Counted from the first letter of the stretch, positions 15,843 through 25,522 are shown. The stretch: DNA of 64,000 bases from Streptococcus sp. zg-86 (GCF_017639855.1 NZ_CP072115.1:186001-250000), one strand, 5' to 3'. Notes: generated by a model from the sequence alone, not told the origin. Made by a program: numbers and translations.

Positions 15843-16835
15843 ATGAGAGATCCCCTGATAATAGAAGAAATGCGAACCTATCGTGGTCGTGATGAAGTAC
15901 CATCCGATTTTGATGAATTTTGGAATCGTGCGATTGCAGAGTTAAAACTTCCTGTAGACTATCGCTTGATTGAAAAAGAATTCGGTCTTCCGACGGTCGA
16001 GTGTTATGAAATTCAATTTGACGGAACCAATGGTGGTAAGATTTATGCCCGTATGGTTGTGCCAAAGGGAGCTGAAAAATCTCCTGTGATTTTCCATTTC
16101 CATGGCTACATGGGACGAGGATTTGACTGGGCGGATATGTTGTCTTATACGACAGCAGGCTATGGTATCGTTTCAATGGATGTACGTGGTCAGTCTGGCT
16201 ATTCTCTTGACGGCCCTCGAGATGTTCGAGGAAATACAGTCAAGGGACAGATTATCCGTGGTGTAGTGGATGGCCCAGAACATCTCTTCTATAAAGATGT
16301 GTATTTGGATATTTATAGTTTGGTAGAGTTGGTGGCTGGTTTCGAGTTCGTTGATGAAACGCGTCTATCTAGCTATGGTGGTTCCCAAGGTGGAGCTTTA
16401 GCCCTTGTTGCAGCAGCTCTTAATCCACGGATTACCAACACGGTTGCGATTTATCCTTTCCTATGTGACTTCAGACGGGTTTTGGAGATTGGTAATACTA
16501 GCGAGGCTTACGATGAGTTGTTCCGCTATTTCAAATTCCATGATCCATTCCATGAAACAGAAGAAGAAGTGTTTGCGACACTAGGTTATATTGATGTGAA
16601 AAATCTAGCTCATCGTATTAAAGGATCTGTTAAGATGGTTACAGGCCTTGATGATGATGTCTGCTACCCTATCACACAATTTGCTATGTATAACCGTTTA
16701 GAATGTGAAAAAGAATACCACCTCATGCCAGAATATGCCCATGAAGGAATGTTCGTCTATACGAATAATAAGGTATTTAACTGGCTTTGTGGCACACACT
16801 TTGACAGTAAATCATTAATGACGGAATTTAAATAA
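15843..16835 (+). CDS. Acetylxylan esterase / cephalosporin-C deacetylase family esterase
   Basis: Alpha/beta hydrolase of 330 residues with nucleophile Ser181 in YGGSQGG, Asp in TGLDDDVCYP (near 270) and His in YAHEG (near 301). HFHGYMGRG forms the oxyanion region. It is first in a sialic-acid operon, so it probably removes O-acetyl groups from sialic acid or other host glycans once imported; it has no signal peptide. A similar gene lies in the pneumococcal nan region. Confidence 0.85.
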   Translation: MRDPLIIEEMRTYRGRDEVPSDFDEFWNRAIAELKLPVDYRLIEKEFGLPTVECYEIQFDGTNGGKIYARMVVPKGAEKSPVIFHFHGYMGRGFDWADMLSYTTAGYGIVSMDVRGQSGYSLDGPRDVRGNTVKGQIIRGVVDGPEHLFYKDVYLDIYSLVELVAGFEFVDETRLSSYGGSQGGALALVAAALNPRITNTVAIYPFLCDFRRVLEIGNTSEAYDELFRYFKFHDPFHETEEEVFATLGYIDVKNLAHRIKGSVKMVTGLDDDVCYPITQFAMYNRLECEKEYHLMPEYAHEGMFVYTNNKVFNWLCGTHFDSKSLMTEFK

Positions 16836-16890
16836 GAGTGTTTCTGTTGAGACAAATGAGGTGGGGTTAGCCTTGTTTTTACCAACAAAA

Positions 16891-16904
16891 AGAAAGCGCT
16901 TTAA
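16891..16904. promoter_or_regulatory. cre-like site before nanE
   Basis: AGAAAGCGCTTTAA, a palindrome fitting the CcpA cre pattern, in the 92-bp gap before nanE. It suggests glucose repression within the operon. Confidence 0.55.
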
Positions 16905-16927
16905 AACAAAAAGAAAAGGAGGAAGAT

Positions 16928-17635
16928 ATGGCGACACTATCAAAAGATGAACTGATAGCCCAGATAAAAGACGGGATTATTGTTTCCTGCCAAGCTCTTC
17001 CGCATGAACCTCTTTATACAGAAGAGGGAGGAGTCATGCCTCTGCTAGCGAAAGCAGCAGAAGAAGGAGGCGCGGTTGGCATTCGTGCCAATAGCGTACG
17101 TGATATTGAGCAGATTCAGCAGGTAACCAATTTACCGATTATCGGTATTATCAAGAGAGACTATCCGCCACAAGAACCATTCATCACTGCTACGATGAAA
17201 GAAGTTGATGAGCTAGCAGTTCTTGGAATTGCGGTGATTGCACTTGATTGTACGAAACGGGAGCGTTACGATGGTTTGACTGTGGCAGAATTCATTAGAC
17301 AGGTCAAGGAAAAATACCCAGATCAATTATTAATGGCAGATATTAGCACCTATGAAGAGGGTTTGGCTGCTGTTGAGGCTGGTGTGGATTTCGTTGGCAC
17401 AACCTTGTCAGGTTATACTGCTTATAGTCGACAAGAGGATGGGCCAGATCTTGAATTGATTCAGAAACTCTGCGATGCAGGAGTTGACGTCATTGCAGAA
17501 GGTAAGATTTATTACCCAGAAGAAGCAAAAATCATTCATGACTTCGGGGTAAGAGGTATTGTTGTTGGTGGAGCGATTACGCGTCCAAAGGAAATCACCA
17601 AACGCTTTGTGGCTGCGGTGGATTCCTCAAAATAA
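16928..17635 (+). CDS. nanE: N-acetylmannosamine-6-phosphate 2-epimerase
   Basis: TIM-barrel enzyme of 235 residues converting ManNAc-6-P to GlcNAc-6-P, the last dedicated step of sialic acid breakdown. GIIKRDYP, ALDCTKRERYDG and VIAEGKIYYPEEA are typical active-site segments. GGAGG precedes the ATG. It sits between the esterase and the importer genes of the same operon. Confidence 0.95.
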   Translation: MATLSKDELIAQIKDGIIVSCQALPHEPLYTEEGGVMPLLAKAAEEGGAVGIRANSVRDIEQIQQVTNLPIIGIIKRDYPPQEPFITATMKEVDELAVLGIAVIALDCTKRERYDGLTVAEFIRQVKEKYPDQLLMADISTYEEGLAAVEAGVDFVGTTLSGYTAYSRQEDGPDLELIQKLCDAGVDVIAEGKIYYPEEAKIIHDFGVRGIVVGGAITRPKEITKRFVAAVDSSK

Positions 17636-17791
17636 GTTAGGAAAGTTATGGATTAGCTAACAATGTTTAGACATCCAGTAACTACGATGAAAAAATGAAA
17701 AAGGGGAGTTGACGGTATAAGGAAAAGAAATAATAGATTTAGTCGTCGTATCACTTGTCCTTAATAGGACCCAATAAAAAGGAGAAAAAGA

Positions 17792-19117
17792 ATGAAATTC
17801 AATAAATTAGTTTGTTCGATGTTAGCAGGCGCATCTATTCTATCTTTGGCAGCATGTGGCAATTCTGGCGGAAGTGCTGATAAGAAAGATATGTCTGAAG
17901 GCTCAGATAAAACAGAAATTACTTGGTGGGCTTTCCCAGTATTTACGCAAGAAAATGCAAGCGATGCTGTTGGAACATACGAAAAATCAATCATTGAAGC
18001 ATTTGAAAAAGCAAATCCAGATGTGAAAGTAAAATTGGAAACAATTGACTTCAAGTCTGGTCCAGAAAAGATTGTAACAGCTATTGAAGCAGGAACAGCA
18101 CCAGATGTACTCTTTGATGCACCAGGACGGATTATCCAATATGGTAAAAATGGTAAATTGGCTGAATTGAATGACCTCTTTACAGATGAGTATGTGAAAG
18201 ATGTTGCCAATGATAATATCATCAATGCCAGCAAGGCAGGCGATAAAGCCTATATGTATCCAATCAGTTCTGCTCCATTCTACATGGCTATGAACAAGAA
18301 AATGCTTGAAGATGCTGGTGTGGCTGACCTTGTAAAAGAAGGTTGGACAACTGCTGACTTTGAAAAAGTATTGAAAGCATTGAAAGATAAGGGCTATACA
18401 CCTGGTTCACTCTTTGCTAGTGGTCAAGGGGGAGACCAAGGAACTCGTGCCTTTATCGCAAACTTGTACAGTGGTGCAGTTACAGATGATGCTGTTAGCA
18501 AGTATACGACAGACGATGCAAAATTCGTGAAAGGTCTTGAAATGGCTTCTAGCTGGATTAAAGACGGTCTTCTTTCTAACGGTTCACAATTTGACGGTGG
18601 AGCAGATATCCAAAACTTTGCAAACGGTCAAACTTCTTACACTATCCTTTGGGCACCATCACAAAATGGTATTCAAGGAAAACTCTTGGAAGCAAGTAAA
18701 GTAGAAGTCGTTGAAGTACCATTCCCATCTGACGAAGGTAAACCTGATTTGGAATACTTGATTAACGGATTCTGTGTCTTCAACAACAAAGATGACAAGA
18801 AAATTGAAGCATCTAAGAAATTCATCCAATTTATCGCAGACGATAAAGAATGGGGTCCAAAAGACGTGAAACGTACAGGAGCATTCCCGGTTCGTACTTC
18901 ATTTGGTAAATTGTATGATGACAAACGCATGGAAACTCTAAGTTCTTGGACTCAATACTACTCACCATACTACAACACAATTGATGGCTTCGCTGAAATG
19001 AGAACACTTTGGTTCCCAATGTTGCAAGCTGTATCAAATGGAGATGAGAAAGCTGATGCTGCTTTGAAGACATTTACTGAAAAAGCAAATGAAACTATTC
19101 AAAAAGCAATGAAATAA
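17792..19117 (+). CDS. Sugar ABC transporter substrate-binding lipoprotein (sialic acid, SatA-like)
   Basis: Extracellular solute-binding protein (family 1) of 441 residues. The lipoprotein signal ends in SLAACGNSGG, with Cys as the lipidated residue (near 22). Family members bind oligosaccharides; placement between nanE and nanA points to free sialic acid. AAGGAG precedes the ATG. No ATPase is encoded nearby, so a shared housekeeping ATPase (MsmK type) probably drives it. Confidence 0.9.
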   Translation: MKFNKLVCSMLAGASILSLAACGNSGGSADKKDMSEGSDKTEITWWAFPVFTQENASDAVGTYEKSIIEAFEKANPDVKVKLETIDFKSGPEKIVTAIEAGTAPDVLFDAPGRIIQYGKNGKLAELNDLFTDEYVKDVANDNIINASKAGDKAYMYPISSAPFYMAMNKKMLEDAGVADLVKEGWTTADFEKVLKALKDKGYTPGSLFASGQGGDQGTRAFIANLYSGAVTDDAVSKYTTDDAKFVKGLEMASSWIKDGLLSNGSQFDGGADIQNFANGQTSYTILWAPSQNGIQGKLLEASKVEVVEVPFPSDEGKPDLEYLINGFCVFNNKDDKKIEASKKFIQFIADDKEWGPKDVKRTGAFPVRTSFGKLYDDKRMETLSSWTQYYSPYYNTIDGFAEMRTLWFPMLQAVSNGDEKADAALKTFTEKANETIQKAMK

Positions 19118-19211
19118 TCAATTAGATAAGGCATACGCCTATCGAGATAATGTTGAGGGATGGGCTAGTTGCGGTGATTAGATAGCATTTAGCTCCTTCT
19201 AGACAATGTAT

Positions 19212-19267
19212 AATCTTCCCCCTTTTCTCGTCCATTTTCCTTGAATGAAAAAGGGGGATTATTTTTA
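19212..19267 (+). terminator. Leaky terminator/attenuator between the binding protein and permease
   Basis: CCCCCTTTT pairs with AAAAGGGGG about 22 nt later, followed by ATTATTTTTAT. A read-through hairpin here would keep binding-protein mRNA above permease mRNA, a common arrangement in ABC import operons. Confidence 0.6.
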
Positions 19268-19342
19268 TCAAAGTGAGGCGGAAATACCATGAATATCGGT
19301 TTTTATGCCTTCTCATATCTTACATAAGGAGAGGTGTTTAGT

Positions 19343-20230
19343 GTGAAAGTTAATAAAATAAGAATGAGAGAAACGATTGTTTCCTATGCATTTCTAGCAC
19401 CGGTTTTAGTCTTCTTTGCCATATTTGTATTAGCTCCGATGATCATGGGATTTATCACTAGTTTCTTTGATTATTCGATGACGGCTTTTCAATTCGTTGG
19501 TTTAGAGAATTATAAACGGATGTTCCAAGATCCTGTATTTATCAAATCCTTGATCAATACGGTGATTATCGTAATCGGCTCTGTACCAGTTGTTGTATTT
19601 TTCTCTTTGTTTGTGGCATCTCAGACCTACAGTCAAAATGCGATTGCTCGTTCCTTCTATCGTTTTGTCTTCTTCCTACCTGTTGTTACAGGGAGCGTTG
19701 CCGTAACGGTTGTTTGGAAATGGATCTACGATCCACTATCAGGGATTTTGAACTTTGTCCTTAAATCTGGTCACTTTATTGAGCAAAATATTAGCTGGTT
19801 AGGGGATAAACATTGGGCCTTGCTCGCTATCATTGTGATTCTCTTGACAACATCTGTCGGTCAACCGATTATTCTTTATATTGCTGCAATGGGAAATATT
19901 GACAATTCTCTTGTCGAAGCGGCGCGTGTAGACGGTGCGACAGAATTGCAAGTATTTTGGAAAATTAAATGGCCAAGTTTGTTGCCGACAACACTCTATA
20001 TTGCGATTATTACAACGATTAACTCTTTCCAATGTTTCGCGCTTATTCAGCTCTTAACATCTGGAGGACCAAACTACTCTACTAGTACCTTGATGTACTA
20101 CCTATATGAAAAAGCCTTCAAGCTCTCTGAATATGGCTATGCAAATACCATGGGTGTCTTCCTTGCGGTCATGATTGCCCTTATCAGTTTTGCCCAATTC
20201 AAGATTCTTGGAAATGATGTGGAATACTAG
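19343..20230 (+). CDS. Sugar ABC transporter permease (SatB-like)
   Basis: Membrane protein of 295 residues with six hydrophobic segments and the EAA loop (EAARVDGATELQVFWKIKWP, described near 195-215), the contact site for the ATPase. I prefer the GTG at 19343 because AAGGAG sits 11 nt upstream; the GTG at 19334 would overlap the ribosome site. Pairs with the next gene. Confidence 0.9.
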   Translation: MKVNKIRMRETIVSYAFLAPVLVFFAIFVLAPMIMGFITSFFDYSMTAFQFVGLENYKRMFQDPVFIKSLINTVIIVIGSVPVVVFFSLFVASQTYSQNAIARSFYRFVFFLPVVTGSVAVTVVWKWIYDPLSGILNFVLKSGHFIEQNISWLGDKHWALLAIIVILLTTSVGQPIILYIAAMGNIDNSLVEAARVDGATELQVFWKIKWPSLLPTTLYIAIITTINSFQCFALIQLLTSGGPNYSTSTLMYYLYEKAFKLSEYGYANTMGVFLAVMIALISFAQFKILGNDVEY

Positions 20231-20240
20231 GAGGACAAGC

Positions 20241-21071
20241 ATGAAAAAGAAAAAATTAACTCCATTTACAGTGATTTCGACAATCATTTTGCTTTTGTTG
20301 ACGGTACTCTTCATCTTTCCATTTTACTGGATTTTGACAGGGGCCTTTAAATCTCAACCAGATACGATTGTGATTCCACCTCAGTGGTGGCCAAAAATGC
20401 CAACCATGGAAAACTTTGAGCGGTTGGTTGTGCAAAATCCCGCCCTTCAATGGATGTGGAATAGTGTCTTCATTTCGTTAGCAACCATGCTTTTGGTCTG
20501 TGTGACATCTTCTCTAGCAGGCTATGTTCTTGCTAAGAAACGGTTCTATGGTCAACGGATTCTCTTTGCGATTTTCATTGCCGCTATGGCTCTTCCCAAA
20601 CAAGTTGTATTGGTACCACTTGTGCGAATTGTCAATTTCTTAGGAATCCATGACACACTTGCTGCGGTTATTTTACCGCTAATCGGTTGGCCATTTGGGG
20701 TGTTCCTCATGAAACAATTTAGTGAAAACATTCCAACAGAGCTATTGGAATCTGCCAAGATTGACGGTTGTGGCGAAGTTCGGACCTTCTGGAATGTTGC
20801 CTTTCCAATTGTCAAACCAGGTTTTGCAGCTCTTGCTATTTTCACCTTTATCAATTCTTGGAATGACTACTTTATGCAGTTGGTTATGCTGACATCACGT
20901 CAAAACTTGACTATTTCACTAGGGGTTGCAACCATGCAGGCCGAAATGGCAACTGACTACGGACTCATCATGGCCGGAGCAGCCATGGCAGCCGTTCCAA
21001 TCGTAGCCGTCTTCCTTGTATTCCAAAAATCATTCACACAAGGAATCACCATGGGAGCTGTTAAAGGTTGA
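20241..21071 (+). CDS. Sugar ABC transporter permease (SatC-like)
   Basis: Second permease, 276 residues, MalG-like, with six hydrophobic segments and the EAA-type loop ESAKIDGCGEVRTFWNVAFP. Start ATG 20241 has AGGAGG 9 nt upstream; the frame reaches further back only by overlapping the previous gene. It starts 10 nt after the stop of the first permease. Confidence 0.9.
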   Translation: MKKKKLTPFTVISTIILLLLTVLFIFPFYWILTGAFKSQPDTIVIPPQWWPKMPTMENFERLVVQNPALQWMWNSVFISLATMLLVCVTSSLAGYVLAKKRFYGQRILFAIFIAAMALPKQVVLVPLVRIVNFLGIHDTLAAVILPLIGWPFGVFLMKQFSENIPTELLESAKIDGCGEVRTFWNVAFPIVKPGFAALAIFTFINSWNDYFMQLVMLTSRQNLTISLGVATMQAEMATDYGLIMAGAAMAAVPIVAVFLVFQKSFTQGITMGAVKG

Positions 21072-21447
21072 AATAGTTCGGGGAACTATTTCAATCGGGA
21101 AATGTGGCAAAGCAAGGCTTTGCTTTCCCCTTCGGTGCAGGAGCCTGCTTCAAGTTGGAAATTCGGCAAAACGCAGTTTTGCCTTCTGCTCAGTTTGTGG
21201 AGCTTGTTTCAAGTTGGAAATAGGCAAAGCGAAGCTTTGTGTTCAGCTTAGTCCAGTGAACTATTTCAATCGAGAAATGTGGTAAAGCAGAGCTTTGTGT
21301 TCTATCTCTTTTAATCTTGATATTGGGATTAAAAGGGTTGGTTGGGCAGTGGTAAATTCTTGCTTAATCAGCGAGAAGAGAGAACAGCTACTTTTCCGAC
21401 ACTCCCAAGTTTATTTCAAAATGAATTGTAGAAAATGAGGAAATCGT
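21072..21447. repeat. Four degenerate hairpin modules inside the sialic-acid operon
   Basis: About 375 bp with no gene. Four units of roughly 58 bp begin CAA(G/T)(T/C)..GAAAT and each carries its own palindrome: GCAAAGC-AAG-GCTTTGC, GGCAAAAC-GCAG-TTTTGCC, CAAAGCGAAGCTTTG and AAAGCAGAGCTTT. A first hairpin GAAATAGTTC/GAACTATTTC overlaps the end of the permease gene. The units resemble the modules of the BOX-like elements elsewhere in the window. Confidence 0.6.
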
Positions 21448-21900
21448 ATGATTTTTGACCAATTACAGGATATAGGTCGTTACCGTGGCCTACATCCTCA
21501 TCTGGATCAAGCGATTGAGTATCTGTTAACACATGATATGGCAAGGTTTGCTTTAGGGCGATACGCCATCAATGAAGACAAGGTCTTCTTCTTTGTGCAG
21601 GATAATCAACTCAATAAAGAACCAGATGATCAGTTTGAATACCATGAACGTTTTGCGGACATTCACTTTTTAATAGAAGGACAGGAATTGATGCATTACG
21701 GCCAGCAGGTGAAAGAAGTTACCAAGGATTATGAAAAAGAGAGCGACATTGGCTTTGTTCGTTGTAACCTCGCGACTCCGCTTCATCTGACAAATGAAAA
21801 TGTAGCGATTTTCCTACCAAATGAACCTCATCAGCCCAATCTATATGATCAGGCAGGTGACAGAGTCAAGAAATGTGTAGTAAAAGTGCTTATTGATTAA
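21448..21900 (+). CDS. YhcH/YjgK/YiaL family protein
   Basis: Cupin-like protein of 150 residues of the DUF386 family (NanQ-type in sialic acid operons, where it is thought to help sugar anomerisation). HERFADIHFLIEGQE and NEPHQPNL carry the conserved acidic and His residues. GAGG precedes the ATG. Its place between importer and lyase genes supports a role on sialic acid or ManNAc. Confidence 0.85.
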   Translation: MIFDQLQDIGRYRGLHPHLDQAIEYLLTHDMARFALGRYAINEDKVFFFVQDNQLNKEPDDQFEYHERFADIHFLIEGQELMHYGQQVKEVTKDYEKESDIGFVRCNLATPLHLTNENVAIFLPNEPHQPNLYDQAGDRVKKCVVKVLID

Positions 21901-21916
21901 GAAAGGAAGATGAGAG

Positions 21917-22573
21917 ATGAGAAATAGGAGTAACCAGTTGTTGGAATCTGTTTTCAATACGGACAATCGACTGATGATAGTCTGTGAAAAAATCTTGGAT
22001 TTGGTCACACTCAATCTCTTGTTTCTGATTTCTTGTTTACCGATTGTGACGATTGGCATTGCAAAAATCAGCCTCTATCGGACCGTGCAAGAAGTAAGAA
22101 ATAGCCGCAGGGTACCCGTTTTACGGCTTTATGCTAGGACCTTTCGTTCGGAATGGAAACAAGGCCTTGCTCTAGGAAGTATAGAATTGATGGTAACCGT
22201 CGTTTGTTTCTTCAATATCTTGTTCTTCAGAGGGCAAACAGCTATGCTATTTCAGGGAATGAAAATGCTGGCATTTGGGCTTTTCTTCCTAATGAGTATG
22301 GTCATGCTTTATGCCTATCCTTTGGCTGCTCGTTTTGAACAGAGTCTGCAAGAAGTCTTGCAAATAGCCTTTGTGGTAGCCGGTCTGCATTTCCTTTGGA
22401 CTTTTGGGATGTTGGTCTTTGTTGCCGTGTTTGCCTTTTTGCTCATAGGGTCAAGCTGGACCATTGTCTTTGGAAGTATGTTCTTCTTGTTGGCAGGATT
22501 TTCAAGTTTAGTCTATTTACATCTTGGAATTCTTGAGCCGATTTTTAGAAAATATGACCATTTACCTCAATAA
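21917..22573 (+). CDS. YesL family (DUF624) membrane protein
   Basis: Membrane protein of 218 residues with about five hydrophobic segments, beginning with the typical LLESVFNTDNRLMIVCEKILDL. DUF624 proteins accompany carbohydrate ABC importers, but their role is unknown. It starts 16 nt after the YhcH gene. 22574-22725 before nanA holds no clear signal. Confidence 0.85.
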   Translation: MRNRSNQLLESVFNTDNRLMIVCEKILDLVTLNLLFLISCLPIVTIGIAKISLYRTVQEVRNSRRVPVLRLYARTFRSEWKQGLALGSIELMVTVVCFFNILFFRGQTAMLFQGMKMLAFGLFFLMSMVMLYAYPLAARFEQSLQEVLQIAFVVAGLHFLWTFGMLVFVAVFAFLLIGSSWTIVFGSMFFLLAGFSSLVYLHLGILEPIFRKYDHLPQ

Positions 22574-22725
22574 GAGGGTTGCCAATACCGATTAGATAAA
22601 AAAATTCCTTCACAAGGTAGGTCAGACTGGCTTGATGAAACCAGAAAAGACCTTCTGGAGTTGGCGTTTTATGTAGATAGAAAGACGAAGAAAGAATGTA
22701 CACTTTCTTTGTAGTGGAGAAATAA

Positions 22726-23643
22726 ATGAAAAACTTAGAAAAATACCATGGAATTATTCCCGCATTTTATGCCTGTTATGATGAAAATGGGGACATTAGC
22801 CGAGAAGGTGTTCGTAGCCTAGCAGAATACTTTATCGCAAAAGGCGTACAAGGCTTATATGTCAATGGCTCTTCTGGAGAATGTATCTACCAAAGTGTGG
22901 CAGATCGTAAAATTGTGCTAGAAGAAGTAATGGCCGTTGCAAAAGGGAAATTAACCATTATTGCCCATGTTGCTTGCAATAATACAAAAGATAGTATCGA
23001 ATTGGCGCGCCATGCAGAAAGTCTTGGGGTAGATGCGATTGCGGCGATTCCACCAATTTATTTCCGCTTGCCTGAATACTCTGTTGCCCAATACTGGAAT
23101 GACATCAGTGCAGCAGCTCCAAATACGGATTTTGTGATTTACAATATTCCTCAGTTGGCAGGTGTAGCCCTTACTCCTAGTCTCTACAAAGAAATGCTTA
23201 AAAATGAACGGGTTATTGGGGTGAAAAATTCTTCTATGCCAGTTCAGGATATTCAAATCTTTGCTAGTCTTGGTGGGGACGACCATGTCGTCTTTAATGG
23301 GCCAGATGAACAATTCCTAGGTGGTCGTCTCATGGGTGCTGCTGGCGGTATTGGAGGAACTTATGGTGCTATGCCAGAACTCTTCTTAAAACTCAACCAA
23401 TTGATTGCAGACAAGGATTTGGAAACAGCTAAAGAATTGCAATTTGCCATTAACAATATTATCGGTCACTTAGTGGTTGCGCGTGGCAATATGTATGCAG
23501 TCATCAAAGAAGTGTTGCGAATCAATGAAGGCTTGAATCTAGGTAGCGTGCGTTCGCCTCTTACTCCAGTATGTGAAGATGATAAAGAGGTTGTTGAAGA
23601 GGCTGCTCGCCTAATTCGTGAAACCAAAGAACGGTTCTTATAA
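22726..23643 (+). CDS. nanA: N-acetylneuraminate lyase
   Basis: TIM-barrel aldolase of 305 residues that splits sialic acid into ManNAc and pyruvate. The Schiff-base Lys is K167 in GVKNSS and the catalytic Tyr is Y139 in VIYNIP; YVNGSSGE forms the carboxylate-binding loop. The name nanA is used here in the enterobacterial sense (lyase), not for the pneumococcal sialidase. Confidence 0.95.
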   Translation: MKNLEKYHGIIPAFYACYDENGDISREGVRSLAEYFIAKGVQGLYVNGSSGECIYQSVADRKIVLEEVMAVAKGKLTIIAHVACNNTKDSIELARHAESLGVDAIAAIPPIYFRLPEYSVAQYWNDISAAAPNTDFVIYNIPQLAGVALTPSLYKEMLKNERVIGVKNSSMPVQDIQIFASLGGDDHVVFNGPDEQFLGGRLMGAAGGIGGTYGAMPELFLKLNQLIADKDLETAKELQFAINNIIGHLVVARGNMYAVIKEVLRINEGLNLGSVRSPLTPVCEDDKEVVEEAARLIRETKERFL

Positions 23644-23690
23644 GAAAAAGCTTGTGGGAATTGGTTTCCCGTGAGAAGAAGAGGTGGCTC

Positions 23691-24584
23691 ATGAAAACAT
23701 ATGTTGCCATTGATATTGGTGGAACCAGTATCAAATACGGTTTGATTGATGAAAACGACCAGCTGGTTGAAAGCCATGAAATGCCGACAGAGGCTCATAA
23801 GGGTGGACCAGCGATTTTAGAAAAGGTGGCGGGGATTGTATCTGGCTATCTGAAAACGGTCAGTCTGTCAGGGATTTGTATTTCCTCAGCTGGGATGGTT
23901 GATCCGGATAAGGGAGAGATTTTCTATGCTGGACCACAAATTCCAAACTATGCTGGTACACAGTTTAAACATGATTTGGAAGCCCAGTTTGGTATTCCAT
24001 GTGAGATTGAAAATGATGTTAATTGCGCAGGACTTGCAGAGGTTGTTTCAGGAAGTGGGCAAGGTGCCAGTGTTGCGGTTTGTTTGACAGTCGGTACAGG
24101 TATTGGGGGCTGTCTCTTGATTGACTCCCATGTTTTCCATGGCTCTAGCAATGCGGCCTGTGAAGTAGGTTATCTTCACCTGCAGGATGGAGCTTTTCAA
24201 GATTTGGCGTCAACTACTGCCTTAGTTCGCTATGTGGCAGAAGCCCATGGCGACGATGTCAAGGATTGGAATGGACGGCGGATTTTCCAAGAAATTCAAA
24301 AAGGCAATCCGCTCTGCGTGCAGGGAGTGGACCGTATGGTGCACTATTTGGCAAAAGGGATTGCCAATATCTGCTATGTAGCCAATCCAGAAGTAGTGAT
24401 TTTAGGTGGTGGTATCATGGGTCAAGAAGCGATTTTGAAACCAAAAATCGAAGCGGCTTTAAAGGCACATCTTGTTCCAAGTATTGCAGAAAAAACCAAG
24501 CTAGCCTTTGCCCAACATCAAAATACAGCGGGTATGTTTGGGGCCTATTATCACTTTAAACAACAGCAAGCTAGTCGTTCATAA
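23691..24584 (+). CDS. nanK: ROK family kinase, probable N-acetylmannosamine kinase
   Basis: Sugar kinase of 297 residues. DIGGTSIKYG is the ATP phosphate loop and TVGTGIGGCL the second nucleotide site. The usual ROK zinc motif (CxCGxxGC) is absent, as in several streptococcal relatives. Start ATG 23691 has GAGGTG upstream; the frame runs back to 23652 without a ribosome site. Following nanA, it most likely makes ManNAc-6-P for NanE. Confidence 0.85.
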   Translation: MKTYVAIDIGGTSIKYGLIDENDQLVESHEMPTEAHKGGPAILEKVAGIVSGYLKTVSLSGICISSAGMVDPDKGEIFYAGPQIPNYAGTQFKHDLEAQFGIPCEIENDVNCAGLAEVVSGSGQGASVAVCLTVGTGIGGCLLIDSHVFHGSSNAACEVGYLHLQDGAFQDLASTTALVRYVAEAHGDDVKDWNGRRIFQEIQKGNPLCVQGVDRMVHYLAKGIANICYVANPEVVILGGGIMGQEAILKPKIEAALKAHLVPSIAEKTKLAFAQHQNTAGMFGAYYHFKQQQASRS

Positions 24585-24608
24585 GAAATAGAATGAGGAG
24601 AAAGGGAC

Positions 24609-25457
24609 ATGGTATCATTAGAGAAAAATGTGATTCCGATGATTGAAGCAGTTTATAGTGATTTCACACATATCGAACGGAAAATTGCGGATTATTTTCT
24701 CTCAGAAGCTACGGAAGATGATCAGTTGTCCGCAAAAGTTGTTTCTGAAAAGTTATATGTTTCCTTACCCTCATTGACGCGATTCGCTCAAAAATGTGGC
24801 TTTTCAGGTTATCGGCAATTTGTCTATGCCTTTCAAGAAGTCAATCTAACAACTGAACCTAGCCATGTGAACCGCGATCTTACTAGACATGTTTTGTCTG
24901 ACTATGGCGAATTATTGAATAAGACCTTCTCGCTTATTGATGAAGAGCAGTTTGTTCGAGTAGGGCACCTGCTAAACAATGCTAAGCGTGTCTATATCTA
25001 TGGACAAGGTAGTTCGGGACTAGTCGCACGGGAAATTGAATTTCGTTTCATGCGGTTAGGAATGGCCTGTAAGGCAGTTACAGATGACCATATGATTCGG
25101 ATGAACCGTGTCACCTTAAATGATGAGTGCTTAGTTATTGGAATATCTGTGTCAGGTGAGTCAACCAGCATTATTAGTGCTGTTCGAGATGCACGGGAAG
25201 TTGGTGCGAGTACGGTTCTGCTAACCTCAAAGAATGGTCAAGAATTGCGGGATAGTTGTGATGAATTGGTACTCGTTGCCATTAAGAAAAATCTTGCTCA
25301 AGGGAACATCATCTCACCTCAGTTCCCGGTTCTAGTCGTGATTGACATTTTTTATGCCTACTATACTGATTTAGACCGAGATGCTCGGAATAAATTATTC
25401 ACTAATACGCTTTCAGCCTTACAAGTGAAGGAAGAAGTAGACGAAAATGAGATGTAG
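24609..25457 (+). CDS. MurR/RpiR family regulator of the sialic-acid operon
   Basis: Protein of 282 residues: an N-terminal helix-turn-helix (VVSEKLYVSLPSLTRFAQKCGFSGYRQF, about 40-67) and a C-terminal SIS sugar-phosphate domain (YIYGQGSSGLVAREIEFRF; ISVSGESTSII). It probably senses ManNAc-6-P or a related sugar phosphate and controls the promoter at 15.8 kb. Last gene of the operon. Confidence 0.9.
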   Translation: MVSLEKNVIPMIEAVYSDFTHIERKIADYFLSEATEDDQLSAKVVSEKLYVSLPSLTRFAQKCGFSGYRQFVYAFQEVNLTTEPSHVNRDLTRHVLSDYGELLNKTFSLIDEEQFVRVGHLLNNAKRVYIYGQGSSGLVAREIEFRFMRLGMACKAVTDDHMIRMNRVTLNDECLVIGISVSGESTSIISAVRDAREVGASTVLLTSKNGQELRDSCDELVLVAIKKNLAQGNIISPQFPVLVVIDIFYAYYTDLDRDARNKLFTNTLSALQVKEEVDENEM

Positions 25458-25482
25458 AGCGTTTCTGCTCTCATTTTTTTAT
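25447..25482 (+). terminator. Terminator of the sialic-acid operon
   Basis: ATGAGA and AGAGC pair with GCTCT and TCTCAT around a short loop, followed by TTTTTTT. It overlaps the last codons of the regulator. A TATAAT for the next gene lies right behind. Confidence 0.7.
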
Positions 25483-25522
25483 GTTATAATAAAAAGAAAA
25501 CGGTTACAGAAAAGAGGGCGAC

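Noticed and set aside
21016..21285. Frame of 89 codons over the hairpin modules after the permease
   Set aside because: Starts inside the permease gene in another frame and follows the repeat units; odd composition and no ribosome site.
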